Positions 13,388 through 25,299 of a stretch of 64,000 bases of DNA are shown here, piece after piece. Under the pieces are notes generated by a model. The model was given only the letters and a program-made list of their open reading frames with translations. It searched no databases and was not told the origin of the DNA. Source of the stretch: Colletotrichum lupini (taxonomy: Eukaryota > Ascomycota > Sordariomycetes > Glomerellales > Glomerellaceae); NCBI RefSeq assembly GCF_023278565.1, contig NC_064680.1, positions 1,178,001 through 1,242,000 on the forward strand. Reading direction: 5' to 3'. Position 1 is the stretch's first letter, and every line of letters starts with the position of its first letter. Made by a program: the position numbers and the translations under genes.

Positions 13388-15219
13388 CTAAGCGAAGTGA
13401 GGAAGCAACTCGCTGGCACTAAACACAGCCGATAGTTTCTCTATGTAAGTCGGCTTGAGAATATTGTCGGCATGCAGATCATCTTGTGTCCAAAGAGCAT
13501 GAAGTAACTTCTTAATAGAATGAAGTTCGCGATCAGGAAGAGTCTTCTCCGCGTTGGAAACCAGATTCAAGATGCGAAGCCTTTCCTCGTCGGTACGCGC
13601 TTCACATCCGAATATGAGAAGCGGCAACGGTCTCTCACAGGTGCCCATCAAAGGGAGGAGCTGTAGTCCTCGTTCGACCAAGGCAGCTACGCCAGAATCC
13701 TCTCGCTCGCCTTGGTCGGTAGTGCGACTTAGGTACACCAGCGTTGAAAGCCGATATACTTCAGACTTCGCGGCGATCCTCTCTGACTTCAGATCCGCGC
13801 GGCTGTACGATGCTGTTACCCGCAAGCTCTCGATTTCCGCTTTGAGTGTTCTGATCTTGCATCGATACTCCTGTGTGTGGGTCTCGGGATTATCGGATGG
13901 TAGAATTTCCGCAACAACCTCGGAGAGAAGACCCAACGGCTGGAAGAATCGCTTACTTTCCAACGACGCTTGGCCCATGATCATCGAAAGCTCAACACGG
14001 GCTTTCTTCCTCATCTCTGGCGAAGTGAACGGCCTTGTGTCGCAAATTACCTGACTTGGTAGCAGCGCTTTGGGTTTCCTCCAATGGCGAAGGCTGAATC
14101 GAGCTAATATCTCATGATATGATACCCACTCCAGCAACATGGGAGCGTCTGAGACCCTCCAAAATTTCTCAAGCGAGACACTTTCGATGAGAGTTCGCGA
14201 AGAACGTAGATAGCAAAGCCAATGATTTGTTGAATGCGAGCTCTTTTGGGTCTGTAAGAATAGTGAGTGAGAATATTCCAGAATTCCTTTTGCAACATAA
14301 CAGCTTATGATCTTCACAGACCTTCTGTATAGGTTAGGTAGAATACAAGAGAATCATATCATACCTCAAACATGCAAAGAACCATCCCAGCTGCTACGTG
14401 CTGAACAGCCTTGTGGGCAGACATGCCTTCAGCAGCTGACAGAGACAGAGCACGCAAGGCCGATAGTTTCAGCTCCTCGGCACGAAATACCGGTCCGTAC
14501 CGATACTGTGCTGAAAAGGCAAGCAACGCGTGCTGCAAGGCTTTGCCAGCATGGGAGATTCCCGATAGGGCAATCCGAAGCAATACTTCTCCTAGGGGTT
14601 GACTACTGAAACTTGAAAGATTCGGTCTCAGGGTCTCTCGAACTGGAAAAAAGAGTGAGCCACCGTCAGGCATGCCGCTCTGAGAGGGAGGTCTGATATC
14701 TTATGCTTACAGAAACGGAAAAGGCTTTGGTCAGTGGCATTTGATCCGGACGAGGACCATGGCAGTGGATACTTCATGATGGGACGTATCATGCGCCTAG
14801 CAATAAGGAAGTTGTGTACTTCGATGTCCCATGAGGTCGCATTGATCATATGTAATCGACCTGAAGTATTATTGACCCGAGGGAATAATGCGGCTCGGCT
14901 GATAAGTGACCTCTTGCCATCAGTAGCCCTTGGCCAGGACAATCGAAGCCCGTAGCCCTGGCATTTGCGGTTGGATTTGATGCAGTTCGTACAGCGTGGA
15001 AACCGGCGGTCACAACTGACTTTGCGATCTGCCGAAACCGTCAATACTCAGAGTGCCTACTGATCAGAGCTCTCTGCATAATATGAGCGAACAATGAAGG
15101 GAAATGCGTCCAGACGGTTCATTTTGGTGCTCAGGACCAATCGAGTCTAGCGTACCTATGCAAGTTCCACAGCGCTTCTTCGACGATGCTACGGCAGCCG
15201 CATTCCTTGAGTTTGTCAT
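13388..15219 (-). CDS. Zn2Cys6 fungal transcription factor
   Basis: Four exons, 15219-15156, 15028-14711, 14642-14365 and 14251-13388, join to 1524 nt and 507 aa. The ATG at 15219 is chosen because exon 1 supplies the first zinc ligands, and the frame holds across all junctions. The ligands are C17, C20, C27, C34, C37 and C44, spaced C-x2-C-x6-C-x6-C-x2-C-x6-C. The first intron (127 bp) falls inside the zinc cluster, just after the second Cys. The rest looks like the alpha-helical effector region of the Fungal_trans_2 type, with helices such as ALQHALLAFSAQYRY, and a charged segment near residues 350-380. It should bind CGG-type sites in the nucleus. It is divergent from the broken dehydrogenase at 16092, with an 872-bp shared upstream region, so it could once have regulated that gene. 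Confidence 0.85.
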
Positions 15220-16091
15220 GTTTTTCGTATCGTCGAGAGAATGAGGTGATCCCGAATCGAGAAGGGAAATATGTTCACAGACTCATTCGCAAAAAGTTGC
15301 TTGCTGACTGGTTTCTAGATAGATCATTCAGAAAGGACGAAGCTGACCACTGTTCGCTTTTGATTTCTAAGCGGGCGAGACGGCGTTGTCTCAGGGGTCG
15401 AAGATGCACGCCATCTTAGCGCAATTCACCAGGGTAGACGCTAGGAAACTTCCGACTGACGATTTTACTGGGCAACTTTTTGCGAAGGATGCTCACCCTA
15501 GCGTATCAACAGACTAGCCAATTAAATTTGCATGGGGAACATAAGCACCGAAGAGTGTGGGCATCTTTTTGCGAGACGCAATGGTAGCAGTTCTCCTAGC
15601 GTCACTGTGCATGCGATTGCTTACTCATGCGATCTAGAATTCGATGATGATCAGAGAAATTCCCTCCACGTTTCGGGCGGGTGCGCATCTTTCATTACCA
15701 GATGTGCAATAACTGTGGAAACCTTCGCCTTCACGAGCGTCAGCAACTCCCAATGATGTGGCGCCGGGTTGGAGTAACCCTCTGATAGCGTCCAGGGTAA
15801 TGTGGAAAGCGTCCCTCCAGCCTGCATAATCTCGTTGGAAGTTGCACTCGTTTTGGGCAAGGCCCAATCACATTACTCATTCCATGCTCGAACTCGGGAG
15901 GGGCACGGAAACCGAACATACGAGATTGAAGAGGATACGTGTGTATATAAACTGACATGATGCCTCTGTGCTTCTTATCATTTGGGCTCATCACATCAAC
16001 TACGCCAGCAGATTCAGCATTCAACCTCGACAGCTAGTAAAACCAATTTCTCTACCACATCACGTTGGAAGCTTACCATACACACTCAGAG
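15220..16091. promoter_or_regulatory. Bidirectional promoter region between regulator and dehydrogenase
   Basis: This 872-bp region separates two divergent starts (15219 on minus, 16092 on plus). TATATAA at 15944-15950 sits about 145 bp before the dehydrogenase ATG and is the clearest core element. Short open frames here have no recognisable content. I saw no obvious paired CGG half-site and did not search exhaustively. Confidence 0.45.
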
Positions 16092-16724
16092 ATGCCTTCC
16101 TATCTCATCACAGGAGTCAACCGCGGCATTGGCGTACGTCAGCCCTTGAGCTTTTCTTGACTTTTGTGTTTGAAGAGATAAAACTGACCAGAATGACAGT
16201 GGGGATTCCTCAAGAAATTATCCGAGGACGCCAATAATACCGTGATTGGCAGCGTTCGCGATAAGGCTGCTGTCGAGAAAAAGATTGCCGAGGAGCTCGG
16301 AGACCGTCCCAATATTCACATCGTGGAATTCGAGCTAGTCGACTACGAAAGCATCAAGGTTTGCAAATTCTAATTGGCACAAAACACTGAAGCCTTGGTC
16401 TCGGAAGCTGATGTAGCTTGCATAGAAATCGGTTCCGGAAGTCTCCAAGATCACCGGAGGCAAACTTGACTACCTCATTGCCAACGCAGCATTTGTCTCG
16501 CCTATCTCGACCTGGCTCCCCATTGGAAAGCAGTAGGTCTTTCGTAGAGGCGTAGTATAATCCCCAGTGATCAATCATCAACTGACATTGGACTTCTTTC
16601 AGAGCTGAAAAGCCGGAAGAGCTTGAAGAAGATCTATTGAAGAGTTTCAAGATCAACGTCGTTGGCAATGTCCACCTATTTAGCCTCTTCTTGCCGTTAA
16701 TACTCAAGGGAGATGTTAAAAAAG
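16092..16724 (+). pseudogene. Short-chain dehydrogenase, 5' part (split by transposons)
   Basis: Exons 16092-16133, 16200-16358, 16426-16532 and 16603-16724, with introns of 66-70 bp, encode the NAD(P)-binding half of an SDR. The glycine motif TGVNRGIG sits at residues 8-15 and the LDYLIANAA block (NNAG equivalent) is in exon 3. Coding stops at the AAAAG target duplication (16720-16724), where the Copia element begins. The frame continues exactly at 24344 and again at 32014. Spliced with both elements and one copy of each duplication removed, the pieces total 840 nt (279 aa), the normal length for a small classical SDR of the C-factor/aflatoxin-ketoreductase-like kind. The substrate cannot be told. 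The gene should be inactive unless the short 5' fragment is expressed. Confidence 0.9.
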
Positions 16725-16906
16725 TGTCGTAATAGCTTCAACCATCCATAGCCTTACCGCACGTCACGTGACCTCGGTTACATAATCACCGAGGCCCACT
16801 TCGCTCACACCCTCTATATTAGAGCGAGCTTCGTACCTATTTCCTATTTCTAATAAATAACCGTTCTCTTTATATACGTTAATACCCCTATAGTAACTCT
16901 ACGATA
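16725..16906 (+). repeat. 5' LTR of the Copia element
   Basis: It is 182 bp, the same length as the 3' LTR, and homologous to the solo LTR at 60161-60344. The outermost 80 bases still contain CpA (for example around CACGTCACGTG), while the inner part is fully converted to TpA. Confidence 0.93.
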
Positions 16907-16922
16907 GTTATAAACCCAGCTC
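16907..16922 (+). other. Probable primer-binding site, half initiator-tRNA-Met type
   Basis: Directly after the 5' LTR lies GTTATAAACCCAGCTC. If two G-to-A RIP changes are reversed it reads GTTATGAGCCCAGCTC. That complements the anticodon arm of fungal initiator tRNA-Met (GCTGGGCTCATAAC), the internal-cleavage primer used by Drosophila copia. The tRNA sequence is from general knowledge; the reversal is inference. Confidence 0.55.
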
Positions 16923-16999
16923 TAACTTAAACCCCTATACCTCTATTAAAAAGTCACTTCTTAAGGACTACGGTTTACCGTATCCTTTTTTATAATATT

Positions 17000-19900
17000 A
17001 TTTAACCCCTATTACGTTCGTTAACCTTATTCCTAAACGAACTAATATTTTTTAAAAAGACTACCGATACTCCCGGGCGAAAGCTTAACTACTAATAAAA
17101 CTAGCCTAAGTAATACCTCGCTTTATGAGTTAAGGCCCGGTTAAAGGACGTCTAGGACCTACTAAACCCGGACGACCTTATTTCCCTATCGAATTTATTA
17201 CTCTTTACTAAGTCTATTTTTTTAATCGAGGAGTACGTTAAGATACGAAATACTACCTAAGATTAAGTATATAAAACGGCCTCGACCGAATATTAACGAA
17301 GACTCGAGGAGTTTACGTAATAATAAACCGAATAGTTAAGAAGTAAGATTATAATTAAACTAGCGACCGGAAACGCTTAAATTAAATAACTAGTCGCTCT
17401 AACGAAACCGAAGGCCGTAATAGCGAATTAGGCACGTTTTATTAAAAAATATACCTTTTTTATTTAGTAAACCGTATTTAAAACGATCTTTTGCTTAAAA
17501 AAAAAGAGATCGTACGAATTAATAAATCGCTAGATCTCCCTTATAGTTATTTAAGAAATCTTAAAAGACGTAAAAGAGGAGCTTATTAATTCTTTAAACT
17601 ACTCCCTTTATACCGTAATTAAGGTTCTTAAGTAAAAGTACGTACTAAGCGACTCTAGTTCGCTTATAATTATAAAAAAAGAATTTAACGTAGTTATAAA
17701 TAGGGCGAACTCTAGCGTTAGTTTATCGACCTAAATTAAAAACTTTTTCTCGGCTTACTATTAAATAACGTAGCTTAAGCTACCTAAAGTCTAGGGGACC
17801 CTCGCTTTAAAAACCTTTCTTTATATAACTATACGTCGCTTCGTCCTAAACTAGTCTAACTAAGAGCTTATTAAGATCGTTAAATTAGAATAAAAAGGGG
17901 AAGCGATCCCTAATATAGGGTATTATACTAAGATCTTTAACGACCTTTTATACGAAAAAGCGGTATATAATAAGAATTATAAACAAACCCCTATAATATT
18001 CGTAATACTAATAAGTCGCTCAGATTCCCCTAAGTAGAACAAAGCGACTCTTAACTCGTTTACTAACTACCCCTATAAGGGGACCTACCGCTAGAAGCTA
18101 ATAAACTATATAAAAGTAGAGCTTATTTTAATAAGTAAAATAAAGTTAGAATATATTTAGCTAGGCGCTAACGACGCCTAGAAGATAATTTCCTACTTAA
18201 ATTAAGAAAAGTATACCGACCTCCGTACCGACCTCGCTTAGAAGGGCTAAATCTATATAAAACCCCCTTCTAAATAAAGTAATAGTAACCGAGGTTGCTT
18301 TAAAAAGACGACTAAAACCGGTAAGCTAAGCAATAAGAAGAACTCTAAGGGAACCTACCCTTTAAATATTATAGCTATAATTATTAACGTCGGTCTGCTC
18401 CCTAAGCTAAGTACGGAGGGGAATAGGAATAGTAATCCTATTATCTTTTCTATCCCCTTTACTAGCCCATACCTCCTTTCTAAGAGCATAGTTATAAATA
18501 ACTACGGTACCGTCTACCTTATTAATAACTAATCGCTTCTAGAGCCGGATTTTATTTAATAGAGCGATAGCTTAGAGAATATAGATTTTAAAACGGCCTC
18601 CTATCCTATTATTACTAGGGGAACGAGGATTATATGTAATATTTTTATAGGACCAAAGGGGCCTAGGATAGAGTACCTTACTCTTTATAATATCGGTTTT
18701 ATTAAGAACTTCTATATAAACGTCGTATTAGAAGCTCTTTTCTAAAAGACTAGTATTTAGTACTTAGGTTTTAACTATACCCTTCGGTTCGGTAGCAAAT
18801 CTAGGAACGTTACTATTAAGTAGCTCGAGAAGAAGGTTAATCTAGTCTTCTTAGAATATAAGCCCTATTCGTCCTATTTTCTGCTTAAAAGTTAGTCTTC
18901 GCTCGTTAATATAATTCTAGTGCGTAGCGCTTAGCACCTATATTCCTTATACTAATTAAGGAACGACCGATCGGATATAGCCTAGCTTTAGTATTTTAAA
19001 TCTAGATATCTCGCGCCGGTAGTACTTAAGAAGCTCGTCCTAGCTGCTTAGGGAGTAAGGATTAAAGGACTAAGCTGTTTAAAATATTAATACTATATAA
19101 CTACTTATATAAAATAAGTTATCTTACGACGTACCTCAAAACGAAGAGTAACCCGACCCTATTATAGGATCTTATAGGACCTCTTTAACTACTTACTAAC
19201 TTACGAACGAAGTAAGTAGCTAATACTAATTAAAGACGAGTATTTAGGTAGGATCTTCGTCTTTTTACGAGTTACGAAGACCTATAATATAGTATTTAGG
19301 GTCTTATACCTTTTTAAACGATAGGTACGTACGTAAAAGGGCGTAGCCGTTTATAAGATTTAATAAGACGTAGAACGTATAGTAATCGTAATTAATAGTG
19401 AAACTCGTTTTTAAATATAGGTACGGGAGCTAGGAATAGACCTAGAAACTACTCCTCTATATACGAAAGAACCGAACGGAGGAGGGGAACGAGCTAGCTA
19501 GGAAATTATTAGTAAAGCGATTAGTATAACGTTAGTAGCTAGCTTATTAAACGAACTCTAGGTAGAAGCTATATTAGCCGTAGCCTACCTATATAATATT
19601 AGCCCTAGGTAACGCACTAACTAGCTATTACTAGTTTAAATTAAAGAAGTCTAGTTCGCTTACTATTTTAGGTAGTAGTAACTAATAAATACGCTAAAGC
19701 TCGCCCGCAATCTACGTCCCTATTGGGGGTAGACGTACGTATATAGCTATAGAGCGTACCCTTTTAAAAGGGACCGTAAGAAAGGAATCGATAAGAGACG
19801 CTTTAAAATAGAGTAGAGGGGATATATTAAGTACCTCGTAAGTTACGTACTAAACGCCCATAACTTATATAAGATCTAGATCCCCTCGCTTTTAGAAGTT

Positions 19901-22370
19901 ATTATTACCTAAAATATGACGTTTAATAAAATAGCTTTTTACTTAAAGGATAATACTAAAACCGCAATTCGTCTACCTAAGTTAAGGGCCGTAGCGGATA
20001 AGATTTAATAGCTACTTAAAGTAATCGAACCTAAGCTCTAATTACTTAGAATTATAAATAAAAAGGAGGCCGTATTAATTAATAACGAAGAGTAGTTATT
20101 ACTACCTATACTCGTTCTATAAAAAGTAAATAAGGCTATAAAAAAGCCTAGTTCGTTTTTAAGTAAATAAAGTAAGTAACTACTTACCCTTAAACTAACC
20201 CTAGACTTTAGAAGTCCGGAGTTAAATACGAACCTCGCTTAGCTAACCGAGGTTATAAGCGAGGCCGTAGGGGAAGTCGATCTTTTTATTAAAAAGATCG
20301 AAGACGTAATATATATATAAATAGAAGTAGAGACTTTTTAGAGCTCTTATAAAGAGGATCCTTCTACTTAATTAGACCCCGACGAACCCCTTTAGTAAGC
20401 GAGCTTATACCAAGAAGTAAGAATAGTAAACGACCTAGCCGGCGACTCCGATATAGCTAATATATATAGCTAAGAGGAGGACGGGTATACTAAATAAAGC
20501 CGGAGGTTAAGAAACTAACCGCTAGAGGTATTTATCTAAGACCCGAGTTAATAAAAGTAACTCGGGTAGTACTCTTTTTATACTTAGGTAAAAAGAGACT
20601 AGGACTCCTTTTTTAATACGTATATACTTAATTAATAAAAAGCGGTTAACGAGGCGACCTAGGGGTATCGGACGCTATATTACTATATCTATATTATAAT
20701 TAATAAAACGAAGTACGTTTTACTAACCGCGGTTTAATCTAACCGAATTTACGTAGATTAATTAATTACCCCTCTAAAGAAATAGAAGGATATTTTTAAA
20801 ATACTAGAACCTCTAAGAAGTTAATTTGTAGAGGTAGTACGGTTAGAAATCTAGAAGCTAGAGGAAATAAATATTTAGAAAGTAATTAGCAAGGCGTCGG
20901 TTATTTCTAAGCCGATACCCCTTAAATAGGTATTTAATTATAAGCTAGATAGTAATAATTACTTCGATTATTATAAAGCGAGAATCTGCGTTAGGGGGGA
21001 CTTTTAAAAATAATACCCCCTAAAAAAGACCTACGTAGCGACGCTAGTTACTAGGACGTTTAGGGTAGCTATAGCTATTACTACCTAATTTAATTTAGAA
21101 GTTTATTAATATAATATCGTAAACGCCTTTTTAAACGTAATTAAAAAGCTAAGCGACCCCCCTATTATTTATAAGCTTTTAGACGGCTTTTATAAGCTAG
21201 GAATGTGCGTCGAACTCGAGCGGGCCCTATACGGTGCCCGCGACGCTCCGCTATTATAATACGAAGAGCTAGCGTTAACTTTTAAAAATCTAGGTCTCTT
21301 ACTTATAAGCGAGGACCTGTACCTATTCTAAGATTTTATTAAAAGGGTCCTAGTCCTCTTTTACGTAAATAATATCCTCGTTTTTTATTATAAAAACTAC
21401 GTTTACGAGGCCGGTTAGGTAACTGAGGGACTTAAAAAGAAGTACGAAATAAAAAACTAGGGGTTAGTTTTATAATATCTTAGGATAAGGGTCGTTCGTA
21501 ATTAACTAAATAAAAAGATCTACCTAGCCTACGATTAGTATCTCGAGAGGGTAATTAAGAAGTTCGATCTTACTAACTCTACTACTCTTACGACCCCGTT
21601 ATTAATAGTCCTGATTAAAAAGAACTTAGGGATTATATCCCCGAGCGAGACTAAGTCTTTTTAAGAGAAGGTCGGATTAATATTATATATAGCGATTATA
21701 ATTCGGCCCGACGTCGCTTTCGTATACGCTCTGCTCTCTTAGTTCTTAACGAACCCGTCTTATTAATATTATTCTATTATAAATTAGGTTATATAATATC
21801 TTTTCTATATACGATACTTAGTAATATACTTCGGGATCTCGGGGGGTAGCTAAGTATTACTAATCGTAGGCGACGCTTCGTTTATAAATAATAAAGAGAC
21901 CCGAAGATCCTCGTAGAGTTTTATAATCTCCCTTTTTAGTAGCCTCGTTTAGTAAAAAGTAGCTCGTTAGAATATAATAACTACGTCGACTACGGAGGCC
22001 GAACTACTAAGCCTAGAATATATAGCTAAGGAAATACTCGCTCTTAAACGCCTTTTTAAAAATATCTCGCTCGAGCTCGGTAACGTATAAAAAGTATATT
22101 ATAATAATCGTTAAATAATTAGACTCGTAATAGAAAAAGGGGAACATATCTTAACTTGCCTACGCTACGTTAATATCTAGAATATATAGCTATAATAAGA
22201 GCACTCGAGAGGCTCATTCTAAGTAGTCTATATACTAACGAATAAAATACTAACTAATAGTCTTATAAAGAACCTTTTTAGAACGAGGTTCGAGCACTTC
22301 GTATTACTCCTAAATATAAGAGATATACGAGAGATAATTATATTAAACGAGGGGACGTTTAAAAAGTAAT
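17000..22370 (+). pseudogene. Copia gag-pol relic
   Basis: Domain order follows Copia. Around 18490 is a protease-like stretch. At about 18990-19960 is an integrase, with AAQGVRIKGL-like sequence after the zinc region and a readable PPYTKEPNGGGERAGRE. At about 20640-21500 is the reverse transcriptase, where RALYGARDAPLL is followed by FYVNN at about 21359-21373, a RIP-altered YVDD. RNase H follows to about 22370. Stops (TAA, TAG) replace expected Trp, Gln and Arg codons, as CpA-to-TpA change on either strand predicts. No part can encode a working protein. Confidence 0.88.
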
Positions 22371-22371
22371 A

Positions 22372-24156
22372 AAACGGCCCGGGGGGCCCGGTTCTTAATT
22401 AAAAAACGTAGCCTATAGCTAGGGAGTATAAAGTCGCTTTAATAACCCCGTCGGGTTGCTTAGGAAGAGGCTATTTACCTAAGAGGGTAAGCGTGTATTT
22501 ATTTAAAAAAAACTTTAACGCGGGCTATACGCCCGGAGGGATATATAAACTAATAAGAGTATCGATTCCGATTCGGATACCGTTTACCTTTATAAACAAA
22601 GTAGCTAATACTATTACGTCCTTAATAAGTTCTTTTAATAACGCCTCTAATATAAAGAGAGCGCCTATAGATACCTCTCTTATTAAGGCCTCGTTTATAC
22701 GAACCCCCTTACCCTTTCCCTTACTTAAGAGACCGTCGTATTTAAGGGCCTTATATAACGTTACTATTACGCGAGTTAGGGTTTATATATCGGATTATAA
22801 GTAATAAATAGAACGAGGACGGCTTAGAACTTACTTTATAAAGTATAAGCGGTTTTATATTAGTAGCTATAGCTACTACTAACTTTTTTATTACCTCCCG
22901 CTTAAAGTATAAGAACTTTATGCCTAGGAACTATATATACCCCTTAGGAATAGGGGCATAACCTAACTTTTTATAGGTCTAGTAGCGTTAGTATTTATTA
23001 TTAATACGCAAACCTAAGAAGTACGTACTATCCGAACGGCTACTAAGGGCGCTCTTAATATACCTAAGGCATTCGTAACCGAACGGGGGAGGTAAAAGTA
23101 CTAGCTCGTATTAAACCTCGGTACTAAAGATAGTACTAAGAGGGTCCGCTATTAAGAATTAGTTCTATAAACGACGATAATTAGAAAGGTATTATACGTA
23201 TAGTTAATTATTCTACGCCCTTTAAAAAGAGGTAAGGGAGGGGGCTATAAACCTACCTTACTTCTTTAATCCTCTTAAGAAAAGTCTTTTTTTTTTTCTT
23301 CTCTTTATTTAAAAAGAGGCGAGGGAGGGGGCTATAAACCCTCCTTACTTATACCGTCCTCCTAGGAAACGAAGACGTCTTTTTAACTTTTAAGAGGGAG
23401 CGAGGGAGGGGGCTATAAACCCTCCTTGCCTCCGCTACCTTCTTAAATAACTCGTTCGGCTATAAGGCCGCTACTTATTAAACGAAGTAGTTAGATTAAT
23501 ATTAAATAAATAAAGGCCGTACTATGACCGAAGTATAGGACGAGGGAATATTACTTACTTATCTCGGGCTTATAGGGGGGGCTAGGGGAGCTACTGCTCT
23601 CCCCTAAGGCCGTAGCCTTAAGCTTACGCTTCTTAGCCTCTCGCGTTATAGTAATACGAGCGCGGTTTTTAGCTAATCGTTTTAATAATATTTAAATAAA
23701 AACGATACTGTTAATAAAAATCCTTTTTTAATAATACGCACGCGTAAGAACGCAAGTATAGAAGCGAAAAGTAAGGGTATATACGTATAGTAATAATATA
23801 AGTATAAGTTAAAAAGGGAAGGAAAGTTAATACCGTAGGCGGCGGTAAGAAATTTATATATTTACTACCCTTAACCTATAAGTCGATTATTCGGCTAATA
23901 AGAGGCCGTCCCTTAGTCGTACTTTCTGTTAATAATATAGCCTTAAAATTACTTATAGTAACGAATATAGAGGTTAATCTACGGCCGATTTACCCCTCGC
24001 CCATAACTCTACGCGCAAACCGATTTACTTTATAATTCCTTTTATAAATAGATTCCTATATATTAATATTTAGCTTTCCGCTTTTAGCGGACCTTTTTAT
24101 AACGATACGGGTAGTTAGGCGCGCTTTTTCTAAACGTACATTCGTCTAGGGGGGTA
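22372..24156 (+). other. Long non-retroviral 3' segment of the Copia element
   Basis: About 1.8 kb between the RNase H relic and the 3' LTR shows no known retrotransposon domain. It contains a GC palindrome near 22377-22392, a 103-codon open frame at 22493-22804 (plus) of biased composition, polypyrimidine runs, and three copies of a unit of about 40 bp. It could be an extra gene, an untranslated region, or an old nested insertion. Confidence 0.5.
23221..23430 (+). repeat. Three-copy imperfect repeat inside the Copia element
   Basis: Units at about 23221-23262, 23309-23350 and 23388-23430 share a core of GAGGGAGGGGGCTATAAACC followed by a complementary CTCCTT. Each unit can fold back, GGGAGG against CCTCC. 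The spacing is about 80-88 bp. Confidence 0.7.
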
Positions 24157-24338
24157 TATCGTAATAGCTTTAACTATCTATAGCTTTATTACACGTTACG
24201 TAACCTTAGTTATATAATCACCAAGGCCCACTTCGCTTATACCCTCTATATTAGAGCGAGCTTCGTGCCTATTTCCTATTTCTAATAGATAACCGTTCTC
24301 TTTATATACGTCGATGCCCCTATAGTGACTCTACGACA
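24157..24338 (+). repeat. 3' LTR of the Copia element
   Basis: 182 bp, starting TATCGTAATAG (TGTCGTAATAG before RIP) and ending CTACGACA. The left part is RIP-saturated and the right part, next to host DNA, is nearly clean: the mirror image of the 5' LTR. Confidence 0.93.
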
Positions 24339-24343
24339 AAAAG

Positions 24344-24650
24344 TCATTGCTATTAGCTCCGGTATGGCCGATTATAAGATGGTTAACTAGTACCGCCTCG
24401 AAGTTAGCGCCCCCTACTCTATTAGCAAGACAGGCGTGAACATGGCCGTGAGCAAGTTCCACGCCCAGTATGCCCAAGACGGAGTCCTTTTCATAAGCAT
24501 CTGCCCCGGAATTGTAGACACTAGACACAACCAGAAGCGTAAGCCCCTCTAACTATAGTGGACTATAACTGTTTTAGTCCCGAAACTAACTATCATTTGT
24601 TTCAGTAAGCGAAGTGCACCAGGAGTACTTTCTAAAGACCGGTGCCATTT
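24344..24650 (+). pseudogene. Short-chain dehydrogenase, middle part
   Basis: This island of 307 bp of host gene is trapped between two retrotransposons. Exon 24344-24538, an intron of 67 bp, and the start of the next exon (24606-24650) continue the SDR frame from 16724. It carries the catalytic Tyr-x3-Lys as YSISK, preceded by the ISSG segment with the catalytic Ser, and CPGIVDT, the usual cofactor-loop block. Codon TAG at 24388-24390 interrupts it; CAG changed to TAG in a CpA context is the likely origin. The first 80 bases next to the Copia element are poor in CpA, the rest is normal. Confidence 0.88.
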
Positions 24651-24860
24651 TGTCAGGCCTCGCCGGTTAGGCCTCGTCGGTTAAGGGATAGCTTAGGGGG
24701 GTATAAAGAGGGGGACTAAGTAACAAAGGAGCAGCTCAGGTATATATAGAGCGCTAGTAATATACCTCGAGAGAAGGGCAGATTTCAGTAATTCCTCTTT
24801 TAAACCCTAATAATAGTTAGCTTCTATAAGCTTCTTCCCTATATCGTATACTTATTAATA
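24651..24860 (+). repeat. 5' LTR of the Gypsy element
   Basis: 210 bp, opening with a short direct repeat (GGCCTCGCCGGTTA then GGCCTCGTCGGTTA). It matches the 3' LTR base for base in length, and RIP density increases inward. Confidence 0.92.
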
Positions 24861-25299
24861 ATTTAAAATCTCTACTTATAAAGGGGACTAGGCCGGAAGC
24901 TTAAAATACTAATAAGAACGAGACGTAGCGAGAGAGCGTAGTTAGTATTATAATAATAAGAAAAAAATAACTCTTTTCTATCGGACCCCCTAGAGTCGCC
25001 TCCTCTTTAGTAAATAATATAAAAACGAAGCACGGTAGAACTATTAACGTAGCGGCGACGTAAAAGGACCGTATTACTAAGAGTATTAATAAATTTTAAA
25101 TAAAATAGTAAACCTCTTACCCTTACTTACTAATACCTAAACTAAATAATAAGTAATAAGTTAATAGAACTATAAGAATAAGAACGATAATTAAAAAAAG
25201 AAATCCTTATCGTAACGTATAAAGAGCGCCTACGTAAAAAACGAGTAAATTTAGAACGCTTATAGAGCTCCTCGGATAGCCCGGCCCCCGCGCTAAGGG

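Larger units (their letters stand above)
16725..24338 (+). mobile_element. Full-length Ty1/Copia LTR retrotransposon, RIP-mutated
   Basis: This 7614-bp element has 182-bp LTRs at 16725-16906 and 24157-24338 (TGTCGTAATAG ... CTACGACA) and a perfect AAAAG duplication (16720-16724, 24339-24343). A purine tract ending at 24156 and the order protease-integrase-reverse transcriptase-RNase H show plus orientation. Almost every CpA and TpG inside has become TpA, and all frames are full of stops. It sits in an exon of the SDR gene at 16092. About 1.8 kb between the end of the RNase H relic and the 3' LTR has no retroviral domain and carries a three-copy repeat. Confidence 0.95.

Noticed and set aside
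22493..22804. 103-codon open frame inside the Copia element
   Set aside because: Probably open by chance in RIP-mutated DNA; composition (Ile, Arg, Thr, Tyr) follows from TpA enrichment. Listed only as part of the unexplained 3' segment.
23221..23430. Three spaced repeats considered as a CRISPR array
   Set aside because: Only three imperfect units, foldback structure, eukaryotic setting and position inside a retrotransposon.
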